Part shown: in pieces, positions 29,756-38,337 of the stretch | How positions within the stretch are numbered: the stretch's first letter is position 1 | Layout: every line of letters begins with the position of its first letter | Assembly (NCBI GenBank): GCA_024398495.1 | Contig: JAKSJA010000011.1 | Coordinates: 1 to 53,452, forward strand | Origin: Bacteroidaceae bacterium | GTDB taxonomy: Bacteria > Bacteroidota > Bacteroidia > Bacteroidales > Bacteroidaceae | Length of the DNA stretch: 53,452 nt | Direction: 5' to 3' | The notes under the pieces: generated by a model | Databases searched by the model: none | Told to the model about the DNA's origin: nothing | The model's input: the letters and a program-made list of their open reading frames with translations, nothing else | Translations under genes and position numbers: made by a program

Positions 29756-30073
29756 ATTTTATTATTTTAGTTATTTGATAGTTACAAAAAATGAATCTCT
29801 ACTTATAAGTCCCTTATAACCATATCATTACATAGATGTCGGACAGATCTAAAATCGAATCTTTATTTTGAACACCACAAAGATGCCCCTTTTTTCTGAT
29901 ATGTGCAACTTTTATACAATTTTTATGTATTCATACATCAAATAAACAACTTTTTCATATTTTTTATAAAAAATATTTGCCCATATATAAAAGAATACAT
30001 ATTTTTGCAAGGAAATAACATAACATTGACTTACTTTTTATAAAACTTTATTATTAACACAACTTATTTTTTT
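29756..30073. promoter_or_regulatory. divergent regulatory spacer of the PUL
   Basis: 318 bases of AT-rich DNA between the secreted beta-helix protein and the lipoprotein-SusC-SusD operon. It holds the operon promoter (29976-30007), a weak minus-strand box CATCTTTG at 29878-29885, and two perfect dyads: TTATAAG-TCC-CTTATAA at 29803-29819 near the minus gene, and ATGTAT-TC-ATACAT at 29925-29938, 38 bases upstream of the operon's -33 box. No gene is seen. Confidence 0.55.
29976..30007 (+). promoter_or_regulatory. promoter of the lipoprotein-susC-susD operon
   Basis: TTTG at 29976-29979 and TATTTTTG at 30000-30007 with a 20-base spacer, about 60 bases before the lipoprotein start. Confidence 0.7.
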
Positions 30074-31516
30074 ATGATGAAAACAGTAAAATTTTTTGCA
30101 GGGTTACTCATATGTATCTCTGTAATGGTTCTGTCTTCGTGTGCTGAAGGTTGTGATGATAGTGAACGTTTCTCAAGCGATGTTCAGAATGCTCAGTTGA
30201 GTTCTCCTGAAATCGACAAGAGTTGTTTTACTACCGTTACATCTGCCAGTGGTGCAGAACTCGTGAAATTTACCTGGCCGTTAGTGAAGGGTGCTGGTGG
30301 ATATTATTGTAGAGTATCCAGTCTTGACAATCCTGAAGAGCCAGAGGTATTAGTTGACACTCTTATTGACGGACTTACCGTTCTGTTCGATAAGGCTGAG
30401 GACACAAATTATCTCTGTGAGGTGACGACACTCGGTAATGAAAAACTGAATAATGCTGGTGCTGACGCTCCGTCAGTATTCACTTATTCAACATTGGTAG
30501 AGGCTATCAAGATTCCTGAAGGTAATGACATTTCAGAATTTATCGGAAAGTACATTACTGAAAACAAGGAGGAGTTAGATCAGAAGTATCAGGAAGACCC
30601 TAACAACTACAAGTTGGCTTTCGAACTTGAAGGAGGAAAGACTTACACGATGAATGATTCTGTAGATTTCCTAGGTTATCCTGCTGTATTGCGTGGTGAC
30701 AAACAGGCTCATGCTATCGTGGAGATGGGCGAAAAGGCTTTCTTCTCTTGCTGGAGATCAATGAAGATTCAGTGGCTCACTCTCAATGCCGCAAAGATTA
30801 CAAATGGTGTGCTGACGATGCCTGCTACTCCTGAGCCAAGTATCCTATCTTCTACGGGACAGTATATCGTTAAGTCTGTTATCTTCCAAGAATGTGAAAT
30901 CAACGACTTGACAAAATATATTGCATACGACAACAAGCAGAAATATTGTATCGAAGACCTCGAATACATCGGTTGTAACATTAAAGTAGATCATCAGAAT
31001 ACATTATTCTACTTCAGTTTGGGCAGTTATATCAAATTCGGTCTCACTAACTGTACATTATGGAGTACTACACAAACTAATAAATTGTTTGTAAACTTCG
31101 GTGGTAATGCTGGTAAGAAGATTAAAAATCTTGATGATGTTCTGTACAATACATCTTTATTCAAATTCAATAACTGTACGGTGTACAACATAGGATATAG
31201 TGTTAAATGGGCTAGTTGGGGACAGTATTCTGGAAAACCAGATGTCACTATGGATATTCAAAATGTTATTTTTGTTAACTGTGGTCTCAAGAAAATCCTT
31301 GAAAGTACTACTGCTAATGGTAACAACACACTTATCTATAGTAATAATACTTATTGGTATGATGGCGAAGAGGTAATCGAAGATGAACGCTTTACAAAAG
31401 GTGTTCCTACTTTGAAGACAGACCCTGGATTTGCTGACCCGGACAATGGTGATTTCACCATAAGCGGTGCAGACCAGTTGAAGTTCAAGACCGGTGACCC
31501 TCGTTGGATAAAGTAA
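30074..31516 (+). CDS. surface lipoprotein with beta-helix-like C-terminal region (PUL glycan-binding or lyase-like)
   Basis: 480 residues. A lipoprotein signal ends at SSC (Cys23), followed by the acidic AEGCDDSERF, a possible surface-export signal. A fibronectin-like domain (about 45-135, with FTWPLVKGAGGYYCRV) leads into repeated beta-strand motifs with Asn/Cys ladders (FQECEIND, YIGCNIKV, LTNCTLWS, FNNCTVYN, VIFVNCG), the look of a parallel beta-helix. It resembles DUF4957/DUF5123-type PUL lipoproteins. It comes first in the operon, ahead of susC by 16 bases, an uncommon order because binding proteins usually follow susD. Whether it binds or cleaves is open. Confidence 0.72.
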   Translation: MMKTVKFFAGLLICISVMVLSSCAEGCDDSERFSSDVQNAQLSSPEIDKSCFTTVTSASGAELVKFTWPLVKGAGGYYCRVSSLDNPEEPEVLVDTLIDGLTVLFDKAEDTNYLCEVTTLGNEKLNNAGADAPSVFTYSTLVEAIKIPEGNDISEFIGKYITENKEELDQKYQEDPNNYKLAFELEGGKTYTMNDSVDFLGYPAVLRGDKQAHAIVEMGEKAFFSCWRSMKIQWLTLNAAKITNGVLTMPATPEPSILSSTGQYIVKSVIFQECEINDLTKYIAYDNKQKYCIEDLEYIGCNIKVDHQNTLFYFSLGSYIKFGLTNCTLWSTTQTNKLFVNFGGNAGKKIKNLDDVLYNTSLFKFNNCTVYNIGYSVKWASWGQYSGKPDVTMDIQNVIFVNCGLKKILESTTANGNNTLIYSNNTYWYDGEEVIEDERFTKGVPTLKTDPGFADPDNGDFTISGADQLKFKTGDPRWIK

Positions 31517-31532
31517 TGTAAGATGTACAATA

Positions 31533-34500
31533 ATGAATAATAATATGAAAAGAATAGTATTATCAATCATCGCCTTGATGTGCATTTCATTATCTACATT
31601 TGCACAAAACAAGGTAACTGGAACTGTTGTTGATGAAACGGGCGAACCTATCATCGGTGCAACAGTAAAGATTGTAGGTCAGACAACAGGTGGTACTGTT
31701 ACAGACCTCAATGGTAATTATTCTATTGCCGCACCTAAAGGCAGTAAGGTTTCTATCTCTTATATTGGTTACACTACTCAGACTGTCGTTCCTGGCGGGG
31801 AGGTAAAGATGAAACCAGACGCACAGAACCTTGACGAGGTAGTGGTAGTAGGTTATGGTACGCAGAAGAAAGCTCATTTGACCGGTTCTATTGCAACTGT
31901 GCCGATGGATGAGATTACAGACCTGTCATCAGGTGGTCTGGCAAGTACTTTGTCAGGTCTCATCAATGGTGTTAGTGTAAGCGGTGGTCAGGGTCGTCCT
32001 GGCGAAAATGCAACAATACGTATCCGTGATACTAATGACCTTGGTGAGGTAGGTGTAACATCACAGTCTCCTCTCTACGTCATTGACGGATATATCTATC
32101 CTAATGACATGAAGGTTGGTAACGGTTATCAAAATCTCGGCGAAGAAGCTTTCAACAACCTTGACCCTAATGAAGTAGAAAACATCTCAGTATTGAAAGA
32201 TGCTGCAGCAGCCGTTTATGGTGCACGTGCAGCAAACGGTGTCGTCCTCGTTACCACAAAGAAAGGTAAGGTTGGCGCTCCTCGCATCTCTTATTCTGGA
32301 CAGTATGGTTTCACAGGTGCCGTGTCAACTCCTAAGATGCTGGATTCTTACCAGTGGGGACGTCTGTACAATGCAGTTGCTGCAGCAGACCCTAAGAACA
32401 CTACTCTGAACCATCTTACAGGACTCTATCAGGCAGACGAACTTGAGGCAATGAAAGACCTCAATTATGACTTGTTAGACAAGAACTGGAAGACAGGTGC
32501 AACATACAAGCATGGTATCAACATCAGTGGTGGTACAGACAACGTAAACTACTTTGGTAACGTTTCTTACTTTACACAGGACGGTAATCTCGGCAAGTTG
32601 GATTACAGCCGCTGGAACTACCGTGCAGGTATTGATGTGAAGATAAACAAATGGATTAAGGCAAACCTTACTGTTTCCGGTGACTACGGTGAGAAAAACA
32701 AACCTCTCGTAAAGGTTGGTAGTGAGAACATTGAAAACGAATATCGTTATCTCCTTGCCCGTCCACGTTATATTCCAGAATATGTTAACGGTTATCCTAT
32801 AGCATCTTACGGTATCAACAACTCTGAGACATCAAAGGCTGACAATTATCATTACGATGTTCTGCAGAACAATGGTGACTATAGTGAAACTAAGACGAAC
32901 AATACTACTATCAATACTGGCATCGATCTCGACATGGGCTTCTGGAAACCTTTGAAGGGTCTGAACCTCAAATTCACTTACTCAAAGAGTATCAACAACT
33001 CAAAGGGCAACCAGTATGGATCTGCTTACACTCTCTATCAGATGGTTAACCGTACAGGTAGCGGTGCTCACCTCTATACTCCAGTCAATGGAGAGATTGA
33101 CTTGAGCGAAGATAATTTCAAACCTATCCTGCTGAACAATGGTGATTTCCTCAGCCGTGACATGACGCGTGCAGACAGTTATCAGATGAACTTCACAGCT
33201 GCTTACAACCGTGAATTCGGAAAACACACTGTAGGTGCTCTGTTCTCAGTAGAAAAGTCTGAAAGCGAAAGTGAATATCTGATGGGTAAGGTTGGTCAGC
33301 CATACGAATTCACAACTGGTCAGTCTAATTCTGCATCAGGTGAACAGACAACAGACTTCAAACGTGCTGAAGCAGGTACATTGTCATATATCGGTCGTAT
33401 CAACTATGCATACGCCAACAAATATCTCTTCGAGTTCCTCTTCCGTGCTGATGCTTCCACAAAGTTTGCACCAGAAAACTTCTGGGGTTACTTCCCTTCA
33501 GTATCTGCAGGTTGGGTAATGTCTGAAGAAAAATGGTTCCAGAAAGGTCTTCCTTGGGTTGACTTCCTGAAACTCCGTGCATCTTACGGTCTTACTGGTC
33601 GTGATAATACTGCAGCATGGCAGTGGATGCAGGTATATGCACAGGATGCTGACCGCGGTGTTATCTTCGGCGAAGGTACCAATATCGCAACAGGAAACCG
33701 TATTACTATCAATAAGGTGAACTCTGCTGTAAACCGTGACGTTCACTGGGACAAATCTTATAAGTTCAATGCAGGTATCGATTTAAGCGTACTGCAGAAA
33801 CGTTTAGGTTTCACTATCGACTACTACTATGTACGTAACCGTGAGATGTTGATGAACATTGCACAGAACGTAGCAGGTACAATAGGTACACAATCTGCAG
33901 CCATCAACCTCGGTGAAATGGATAACTGGGGATGGGAGTTTGGTATCAACTGGAAAGACAAAGTTGGCGAGCATTTCAAATATCACGTTGGTGTTAACAC
34001 TGGTTATACAGACAATGAAGTACTCGTTATGGACTGGAAAACAGATTATCTCTATCGTCAAGTTAGACCGGGTAGCCGTTCAGATGTTGGTACATGGGGT
34101 CTGCAATGTCTGGGAATGTTCCGCAGTTTCCAAGATATCGAAGAATATTTCGACAAATATCAGATTACCTCTTATATGGGTATGTCAAAAGACGAAGTAC
34201 GTCCTGGTATGTTGATTTACAAGGATGTACGTGGTCCACAGCAACCAGATGGAAGTGCAGCAGGTCCTGATGGAATTGTTGATGCAGAAAATGACCTTGT
34301 AAGACTTTCTGACCGTGCAAATCCTTATGGCTTCACTTTGAACTTCGGATGTGAATACAAGAGATTTTCACTCACAGGCCAGCTGTCAGCAAGTTGGGGT
34401 GGTTACAAAACAATACCTACATTTGCTCTCAAGACTTCTATGATTTCTGGCAGTTCTATTGAAAATACCAACATGCCTTCATTCTGGAATGCTGACAATA

Positions 34501-34844
34501 TGTATTCATATCAGGATATCGTTGACGGCAGCGGAAATGTTGTCGTTGAGGCAAACAGAGATGCACAATATCCAAACTTGGCATACGGTATTAACTCACA
34601 GGCTTCTACATTCTGGCGTATCAACGACGCAAGAGTAACCCTCAGCCGTCTGACCCTCGCTTATTCTCTTCCTACAAAATGGATTAAGAACATTGGTGTC
34701 CAGAGCTGTCGTTTCAATGTTACAGGACAGAACCTCCTGAGTCTCTACAATGACTACCCTGATAAGTTCATTGATCCGATGATGAGCTATGGAAGTTACC
34801 CTACACTTAGAAAATTCACTCTTGGTGTAAACATTTCATTCTAA
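31533..34844 (+). CDS. SusC/RagA family TonB-linked outer membrane transporter
   Basis: 1103 residues. A signal peptide (about 1-24) precedes a carboxypeptidase-D-like regulatory domain (25-105, TGTVVDETGEPIIGATVKI), the SusC signature LDEVVVVGYGTQKK (about 110-124), a plug domain and a 22-strand barrel ending in the C-terminal Phe (LGVNISF). It imports oligosaccharides across the outer membrane with its SusD partner, powered by TonB. An ATG four codons downstream (31545) is an alternative start. It lacks the extra N-terminal domain that receives anti-sigma signals, so control is likely by another type of regulator outside the window. Confidence 0.95.
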   Translation: MNNNMKRIVLSIIALMCISLSTFAQNKVTGTVVDETGEPIIGATVKIVGQTTGGTVTDLNGNYSIAAPKGSKVSISYIGYTTQTVVPGGEVKMKPDAQNLDEVVVVGYGTQKKAHLTGSIATVPMDEITDLSSGGLASTLSGLINGVSVSGGQGRPGENATIRIRDTNDLGEVGVTSQSPLYVIDGYIYPNDMKVGNGYQNLGEEAFNNLDPNEVENISVLKDAAAAVYGARAANGVVLVTTKKGKVGAPRISYSGQYGFTGAVSTPKMLDSYQWGRLYNAVAAADPKNTTLNHLTGLYQADELEAMKDLNYDLLDKNWKTGATYKHGINISGGTDNVNYFGNVSYFTQDGNLGKLDYSRWNYRAGIDVKINKWIKANLTVSGDYGEKNKPLVKVGSENIENEYRYLLARPRYIPEYVNGYPIASYGINNSETSKADNYHYDVLQNNGDYSETKTNNTTINTGIDLDMGFWKPLKGLNLKFTYSKSINNSKGNQYGSAYTLYQMVNRTGSGAHLYTPVNGEIDLSEDNFKPILLNNGDFLSRDMTRADSYQMNFTAAYNREFGKHTVGALFSVEKSESESEYLMGKVGQPYEFTTGQSNSASGEQTTDFKRAEAGTLSYIGRINYAYANKYLFEFLFRADASTKFAPENFWGYFPSVSAGWVMSEEKWFQKGLPWVDFLKLRASYGLTGRDNTAAWQWMQVYAQDADRGVIFGEGTNIATGNRITINKVNSAVNRDVHWDKSYKFNAGIDLSVLQKRLGFTIDYYYVRNREMLMNIAQNVAGTIGTQSAAINLGEMDNWGWEFGINWKDKVGEHFKYHVGVNTGYTDNEVLVMDWKTDYLYRQVRPGSRSDVGTWGLQCLGMFRSFQDIEEYFDKYQITSYMGMSKDEVRPGMLIYKDVRGPQQPDGSAAGPDGIVDAENDLVRLSDRANPYGFTLNFGCEYKRFSLTGQLSASWGGYKTIPTFALKTSMISGSSIENTNMPSFWNADNMYSYQDIVDGSGNVVVEANRDAQYPNLAYGINSQASTFWRINDARVTLSRLTLAYSLPTKWIKNIGVQSCRFNVTGQNLLSLYNDYPDKFIDPMMSYGSYPTLRKFTLGVNISF

Positions 34845-34863
34845 TAAATAGGAGATTTGCAAT

Positions 34864-37056
34864 ATGAAAAAAATAAATATTTTTAGTATCAGTTCTTTGC
34901 TGTTAACCTTAGTGTTTTTAGCATCTTGTTCTGACAGTTTTCTCGAAGACAAAAGGAACTATGATAATGTAAATACCGGTATTTATGATTACTATAGTGG
35001 ATGTGAAGGACGTCTCAATGACCTCTATTCATGGTGTCTGCCAAATACTAACAGCAGCCTTACATGGAGAAATCCTTCTGTAGGTGATGCTGACGATGCC
35101 GGTAAATCAACAGAAGAATATTCTGGTTTCAGTGCTTTCGTAAATCCTGAAAATCCTCTTACATCTATGAGTGGAACTATTGTTCCTGATTATTTCCAGA
35201 ATCAGTTGAATAACATCCAGGAATCTGTATGGGGACGTATCCGTAACATCAACGATTTCATGAAAGGTGTTAATGGAGGTTCTCTCTCTCAGGATGAAAA
35301 AGATGAGTTTATAGGACAGGCATTGTTCTTCCGTGCTTGGTGCTATTTCAACCTCGTTAAATGGTATGGTGGTGTACCTATCGTAACAGAAGTTCTTGAA
35401 CCTGTTGAAGGTAACTATACTCCACGTTCTTCTGTAAAGAGTTGCATCGAATTTATTGTTAATGACCTCAATGAGGCTGCAAAACGTCTTGAGAAGGCTA
35501 CTTGCAATGGTGGATGGCCAAGCAATAAATGGGGACATGTAACATCAGGTACTGCATTGGCTCTCAAGGGTCGTGTATTGTTGTGGTGGTGTTCTCCTAT
35601 CTTCAACCGTAGTAATGATGTAAATCGCTGGAAAGAGGCTTACGAAGAGATGGCAAAAGATCTTATCACAATTCAAGCTTGCGGATATGGTTTGTATCAA
35701 ACTGCAAACAACATAAATGGATCTGATTTTGCTGCTATGTTCTGCCAGCCTGGTAAAAATCCTGAAGCAGTATTCGTTACATTATATAATAACATTACAA
35801 CTTCGGGACTTACTCAGAAAAATAATCCTTGGGAGCGTGGTGTTCGTCCAGGAAATACTACTGGTAGCGGTAAGAATCCATCTGCTATGTTAGTAGATAT
35901 GTTCCCTATGAAAGATGGTAAGTGTCCTGGCACACTACTTGATAATTATACAAAATTAGAAAAATCATCTATAGAATATAAAGCAGAATATCCTTTCGTT
36001 GGACGTGATCCACGTTTCTATCGTACATTTGCTTTCCCTGGCGTACGCTGGGCTTATAATGGTGATGCTTCTGAAAAAGATCCATACAATCCAAATGATG
36101 GTGCAAACTATGCTCTTTGGAACTATGTATGGTACACAGAGGAAAGTGCACTTGATAATCCAGAAAGTAGTGAATGTTATGGTGCAGACAACCTTCTTAA
36201 GAATGCAAAGGGTATGTATGTACGCAAACGTTCTGATGACCTCGACGTAAACAGCCCACTCTATTCTTGGGATGTACTCCAAAGTGGAGGTGGCTTTGCA
36301 TGTTCTGCAGCACCTTATATAGAATTGCGTTATGCAGAGGTTCTTCTTAACCTTGCAGAGGTAGCATGTGGTGCTGGTCAGACAGAAGTTGCAATACAGT
36401 TCCTGCGTCAGATACGTCAGAGAGTAGGTTATACCGGTGATTGTGGCATTCCTGACGGAATGAAACAAGATGTATGTATGAGTGCTGTTCTCTATGAACG
36501 TCAGATAGAACTTGCGTATGAAGGAAAGCGTTTTGATGATATGCGCCGTTGGATGTTGTTTGATGGAGGTGCAGAGAAAGTAGAGGGCGCTCCTGAATCA
36601 TGGACTCTCACAGGATGGGATGGCAACACTTGTACTTGGTTAGGCTTCAAACCTTTCAATGGACAGCGTCGTGAAAATATTGAATTCCGTACTGCTGGAG
36701 AGGGTGACGATTATGCTATAGGTGGAACAACATACGATTCTGATCCACTTGTAGTTTCTGGTGAAAATCGTTGTGCTCCTATTGACCTCAGAAAGGAACT
36801 TGACGCACAGACAGCGAATTTACAATCATGGTATGAAGATTATCTGAAACGTAAGACCAAGAAAGGTGACTCTTATGACCAAAATCATATTCCTCTGTAT
36901 ATCAAATTCCTTCCAAGATATTATTTCCTTGGACTCTCTAAGGGAGCACAGAGTAATAATAAGCAAATAGGTCAGACTATTGGATGGGAAGATAACAACA
37001 ATGGTGGAGCAATGGGAACATTTGATCCATTCGTTGGGGAAAATGAAAATAATTAA
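34864..37056 (+). CDS. SusD/RagB family glycan-binding lipoprotein
   Basis: 730 residues, long for the family (usually 500-650). The lipoprotein signal ends in ASC, then DSFLEDKRNYDN. TPR-like helical blocks (GQALFFRAWCYFNLVKWYGGVPIVTE, GTALALKGRVLLW) and the C-terminal block (YIELRYAEVLLNLAEVACGAGQ, VLYERQIELAYEGKRFDDMRRW) are diagnostic. It sits on the outer face and caps the SusC barrel. It lies 19 bases after susC and is followed by a strong terminator. Extra loops rich in Trp and Tyr may define the glycan site. Confidence 0.95.
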   Translation: MKKINIFSISSLLLTLVFLASCSDSFLEDKRNYDNVNTGIYDYYSGCEGRLNDLYSWCLPNTNSSLTWRNPSVGDADDAGKSTEEYSGFSAFVNPENPLTSMSGTIVPDYFQNQLNNIQESVWGRIRNINDFMKGVNGGSLSQDEKDEFIGQALFFRAWCYFNLVKWYGGVPIVTEVLEPVEGNYTPRSSVKSCIEFIVNDLNEAAKRLEKATCNGGWPSNKWGHVTSGTALALKGRVLLWWCSPIFNRSNDVNRWKEAYEEMAKDLITIQACGYGLYQTANNINGSDFAAMFCQPGKNPEAVFVTLYNNITTSGLTQKNNPWERGVRPGNTTGSGKNPSAMLVDMFPMKDGKCPGTLLDNYTKLEKSSIEYKAEYPFVGRDPRFYRTFAFPGVRWAYNGDASEKDPYNPNDGANYALWNYVWYTEESALDNPESSECYGADNLLKNAKGMYVRKRSDDLDVNSPLYSWDVLQSGGGFACSAAPYIELRYAEVLLNLAEVACGAGQTEVAIQFLRQIRQRVGYTGDCGIPDGMKQDVCMSAVLYERQIELAYEGKRFDDMRRWMLFDGGAEKVEGAPESWTLTGWDGNTCTWLGFKPFNGQRRENIEFRTAGEGDDYAIGGTTYDSDPLVVSGENRCAPIDLRKELDAQTANLQSWYEDYLKRKTKKGDSYDQNHIPLYIKFLPRYYFLGLSKGAQSNNKQIGQTIGWEDNNNGGAMGTFDPFVGENENN

Positions 37057-37073
37057 TAATTAATCTTTTCCAT

Positions 37074-37111
37074 AAAAAAGGGGTTCGATTTTTTGTCGAA
37101 CCCTTTTTTTA
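37074..37111. terminator. bidirectional terminator between susD and nadA
   Basis: A perfect stem GGGTTCGA/TCGAACCC (37081-37088 with 37096-37103) with A-run before and T-run after serves both convergent genes. Confidence 0.85.
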
Positions 37112-37112
37112 T

Positions 37113-38021
37113 TTAACTCCTTTCAAGCATTCTCTCAATAGGAATTATAGCTTGTTGTCGCAATGTTTCATCAATTTCTATCGCTGGTGTTTCTGTTTTC
37201 AAGGCTGTATATAAATTTTCAAGTGTATTCATTTTCATATACTCACAATTATTTATATCTAATGCAGAAATAAATTTCTTTTCAGGATAAAGTCTTTTTA
37301 ATTCATAAAATATTCCAGGTTCTGTAACAATGATAAATTCATTTGTTACCGCACCAAAATTTTCTATTTCTTTTATTATCTGTGCCGTACTTCCTATTAT
37401 ATCCGCTAATTGCAATATATCTTCTTTACATTCAGGATGAGCAAGAACTTTTGCATTGGGATGCTTTTCTTTTAGTTCAATGATTTTTTCCCTTGAATAG
37501 CGTCCGTGTACATGACATCCACCATCCCATAATATCATATTACGTCCTGTTACCTTATTTATATAAGAACCGAGATTTTTATCAGGGCAGAAAAGTAATT
37601 TTTCATCTTTTGGAAAACTGTCTATAATCTTTTTTGCATTCCCTGATGTAACACATATATACGATAAAGCCTTTACCTCAGCCGTAGTATTGACATAACT
37701 TACTACTTTAATATCCTTATTATTTTCTAAAAATCTTTTTAAATCAGAAGCATTACAACTGTCTGCAAGACTGCAACCTGCATTAAGGTCAGGAATAAGT
37801 ACTTTTTTGTCTGGACATAATATCTTACATGTTTCAGCCATAAAGTTTACACCACACATCACTAATATACTTGCATCTGTAGTAGTAGCATACCGAGCAA
37901 GAGCAAGACTGTCACCTATATAATCAGCAACTTCCTGTATTTCATCTTTTGTGTAATAGTGTGCTAATATTATAGCATTTTTAGTTTTGCACAATTGTTT
38001 AATTTCTTCTTTAATATTCAT
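37113..38021 (-). CDS. nadA: quinolinate synthase
   Basis: 302 residues. It condenses iminoaspartate with dihydroxyacetone phosphate to quinolinate in NAD synthesis. The three [4Fe-4S] cysteines are visible as C83 (AGCSLAD), C169 (DGGCH) and C259 (INNCEY), the spacing of the short-form family. AHYYTKDEIQEVADYIGDSLAL is the typical start. nadB and nadC are not adjacent, although they often are in bacteria. A TATCTTTG box at 38132-38139 would give a leader near 100 bases. Confidence 0.95.
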   Translation of the reverse strand: MNIKEEIKQLCKTKNAIILAHYYTKDEIQEVADYIGDSLALARYATTTDASILVMCGVNFMAETCKILCPDKKVLIPDLNAGCSLADSCNASDLKRFLENNKDIKVVSYVNTTAEVKALSYICVTSGNAKKIIDSFPKDEKLLFCPDKNLGSYINKVTGRNMILWDGGCHVHGRYSREKIIELKEKHPNAKVLAHPECKEDILQLADIIGSTAQIIKEIENFGAVTNEFIIVTEPGIFYELKRLYPEKKFISALDINNCEYMKMNTLENLYTALKTETPAIEIDETLRQQAIIPIERMLERS

Positions 38022-38131
38022 ATTTTTTTTATTTAAAATATAAGAATGATAAGTATGATAGTAGTGTTAATAAGTGGAAAAGTATTTATTACACCTTTAT
38101 ATATTTATATACGTGGCACTTTTTTGTATTG

Positions 38132-38139
38132 CAAAGATA
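38132..38139 (-). promoter_or_regulatory. -7 element of nadA
   Basis: TATCTTTG on the minus strand, about 110 bases upstream of the nadA ATG. It borders the DnaA-box region. Confidence 0.5.
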
Positions 38140-38300
38140 AAAAACAAAAGTGAATAATTTTGTATAAAAATTGAATAAATATAGAGTTATCCACAATCTT
38201 TATTGGAAATGGCTTATTTGTGTATATTAACATAGTTATTATAAGTGTTATCCACACTTTTTACACAATAATGGTTAATAACTATATTTTTATTTTATAA
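38140..38300. other. candidate chromosomal origin (DnaA-box cluster in AT-rich spacer)
   Basis: The 316-base spacer between nadA and the URO-D/RhaM gene has two perfect DnaA boxes TTATCCACA (38187-38195 and 38248-38256, same strand, 61 bases apart). Single-mismatch boxes lie at 38259-38267 (TTTTACACA) and, on the minus strand, 38219-38227. An inverted repeat ATAGTTATT/AATAACTAT (38232-38240, 38277-38285) brackets the second and third boxes. Flanking DNA is very AT-rich. Most housekeeping genes to the left (secDF, metG, gyrB, rpsT, pnp) point away from it. A DnaA-controlled promoter is the alternative reading. Confidence 0.5.
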
Positions 38301-38307
38301 GTTTTAT

Positions 38308-38315
38308 TATATTTG
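38308..38315 (+). promoter_or_regulatory. -7 element of the URO-D/RhaM fusion gene
   Basis: TATATTTG, 22 bases before the ATG at 38338. No -33 TTTG was seen. Confidence 0.45.
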
Positions 38316-38337
38316 CAGAAAGATAAATTGTTACCTT

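Noticed and set aside
38187-38256. DnaA boxes as chance matches in AT-rich DNA
   Set aside because: Two exact nine-base matches on one strand plus two near matches in 81 bases exceed what AT-richness alone suggests, so the origin reading is kept as a candidate, not a certainty.
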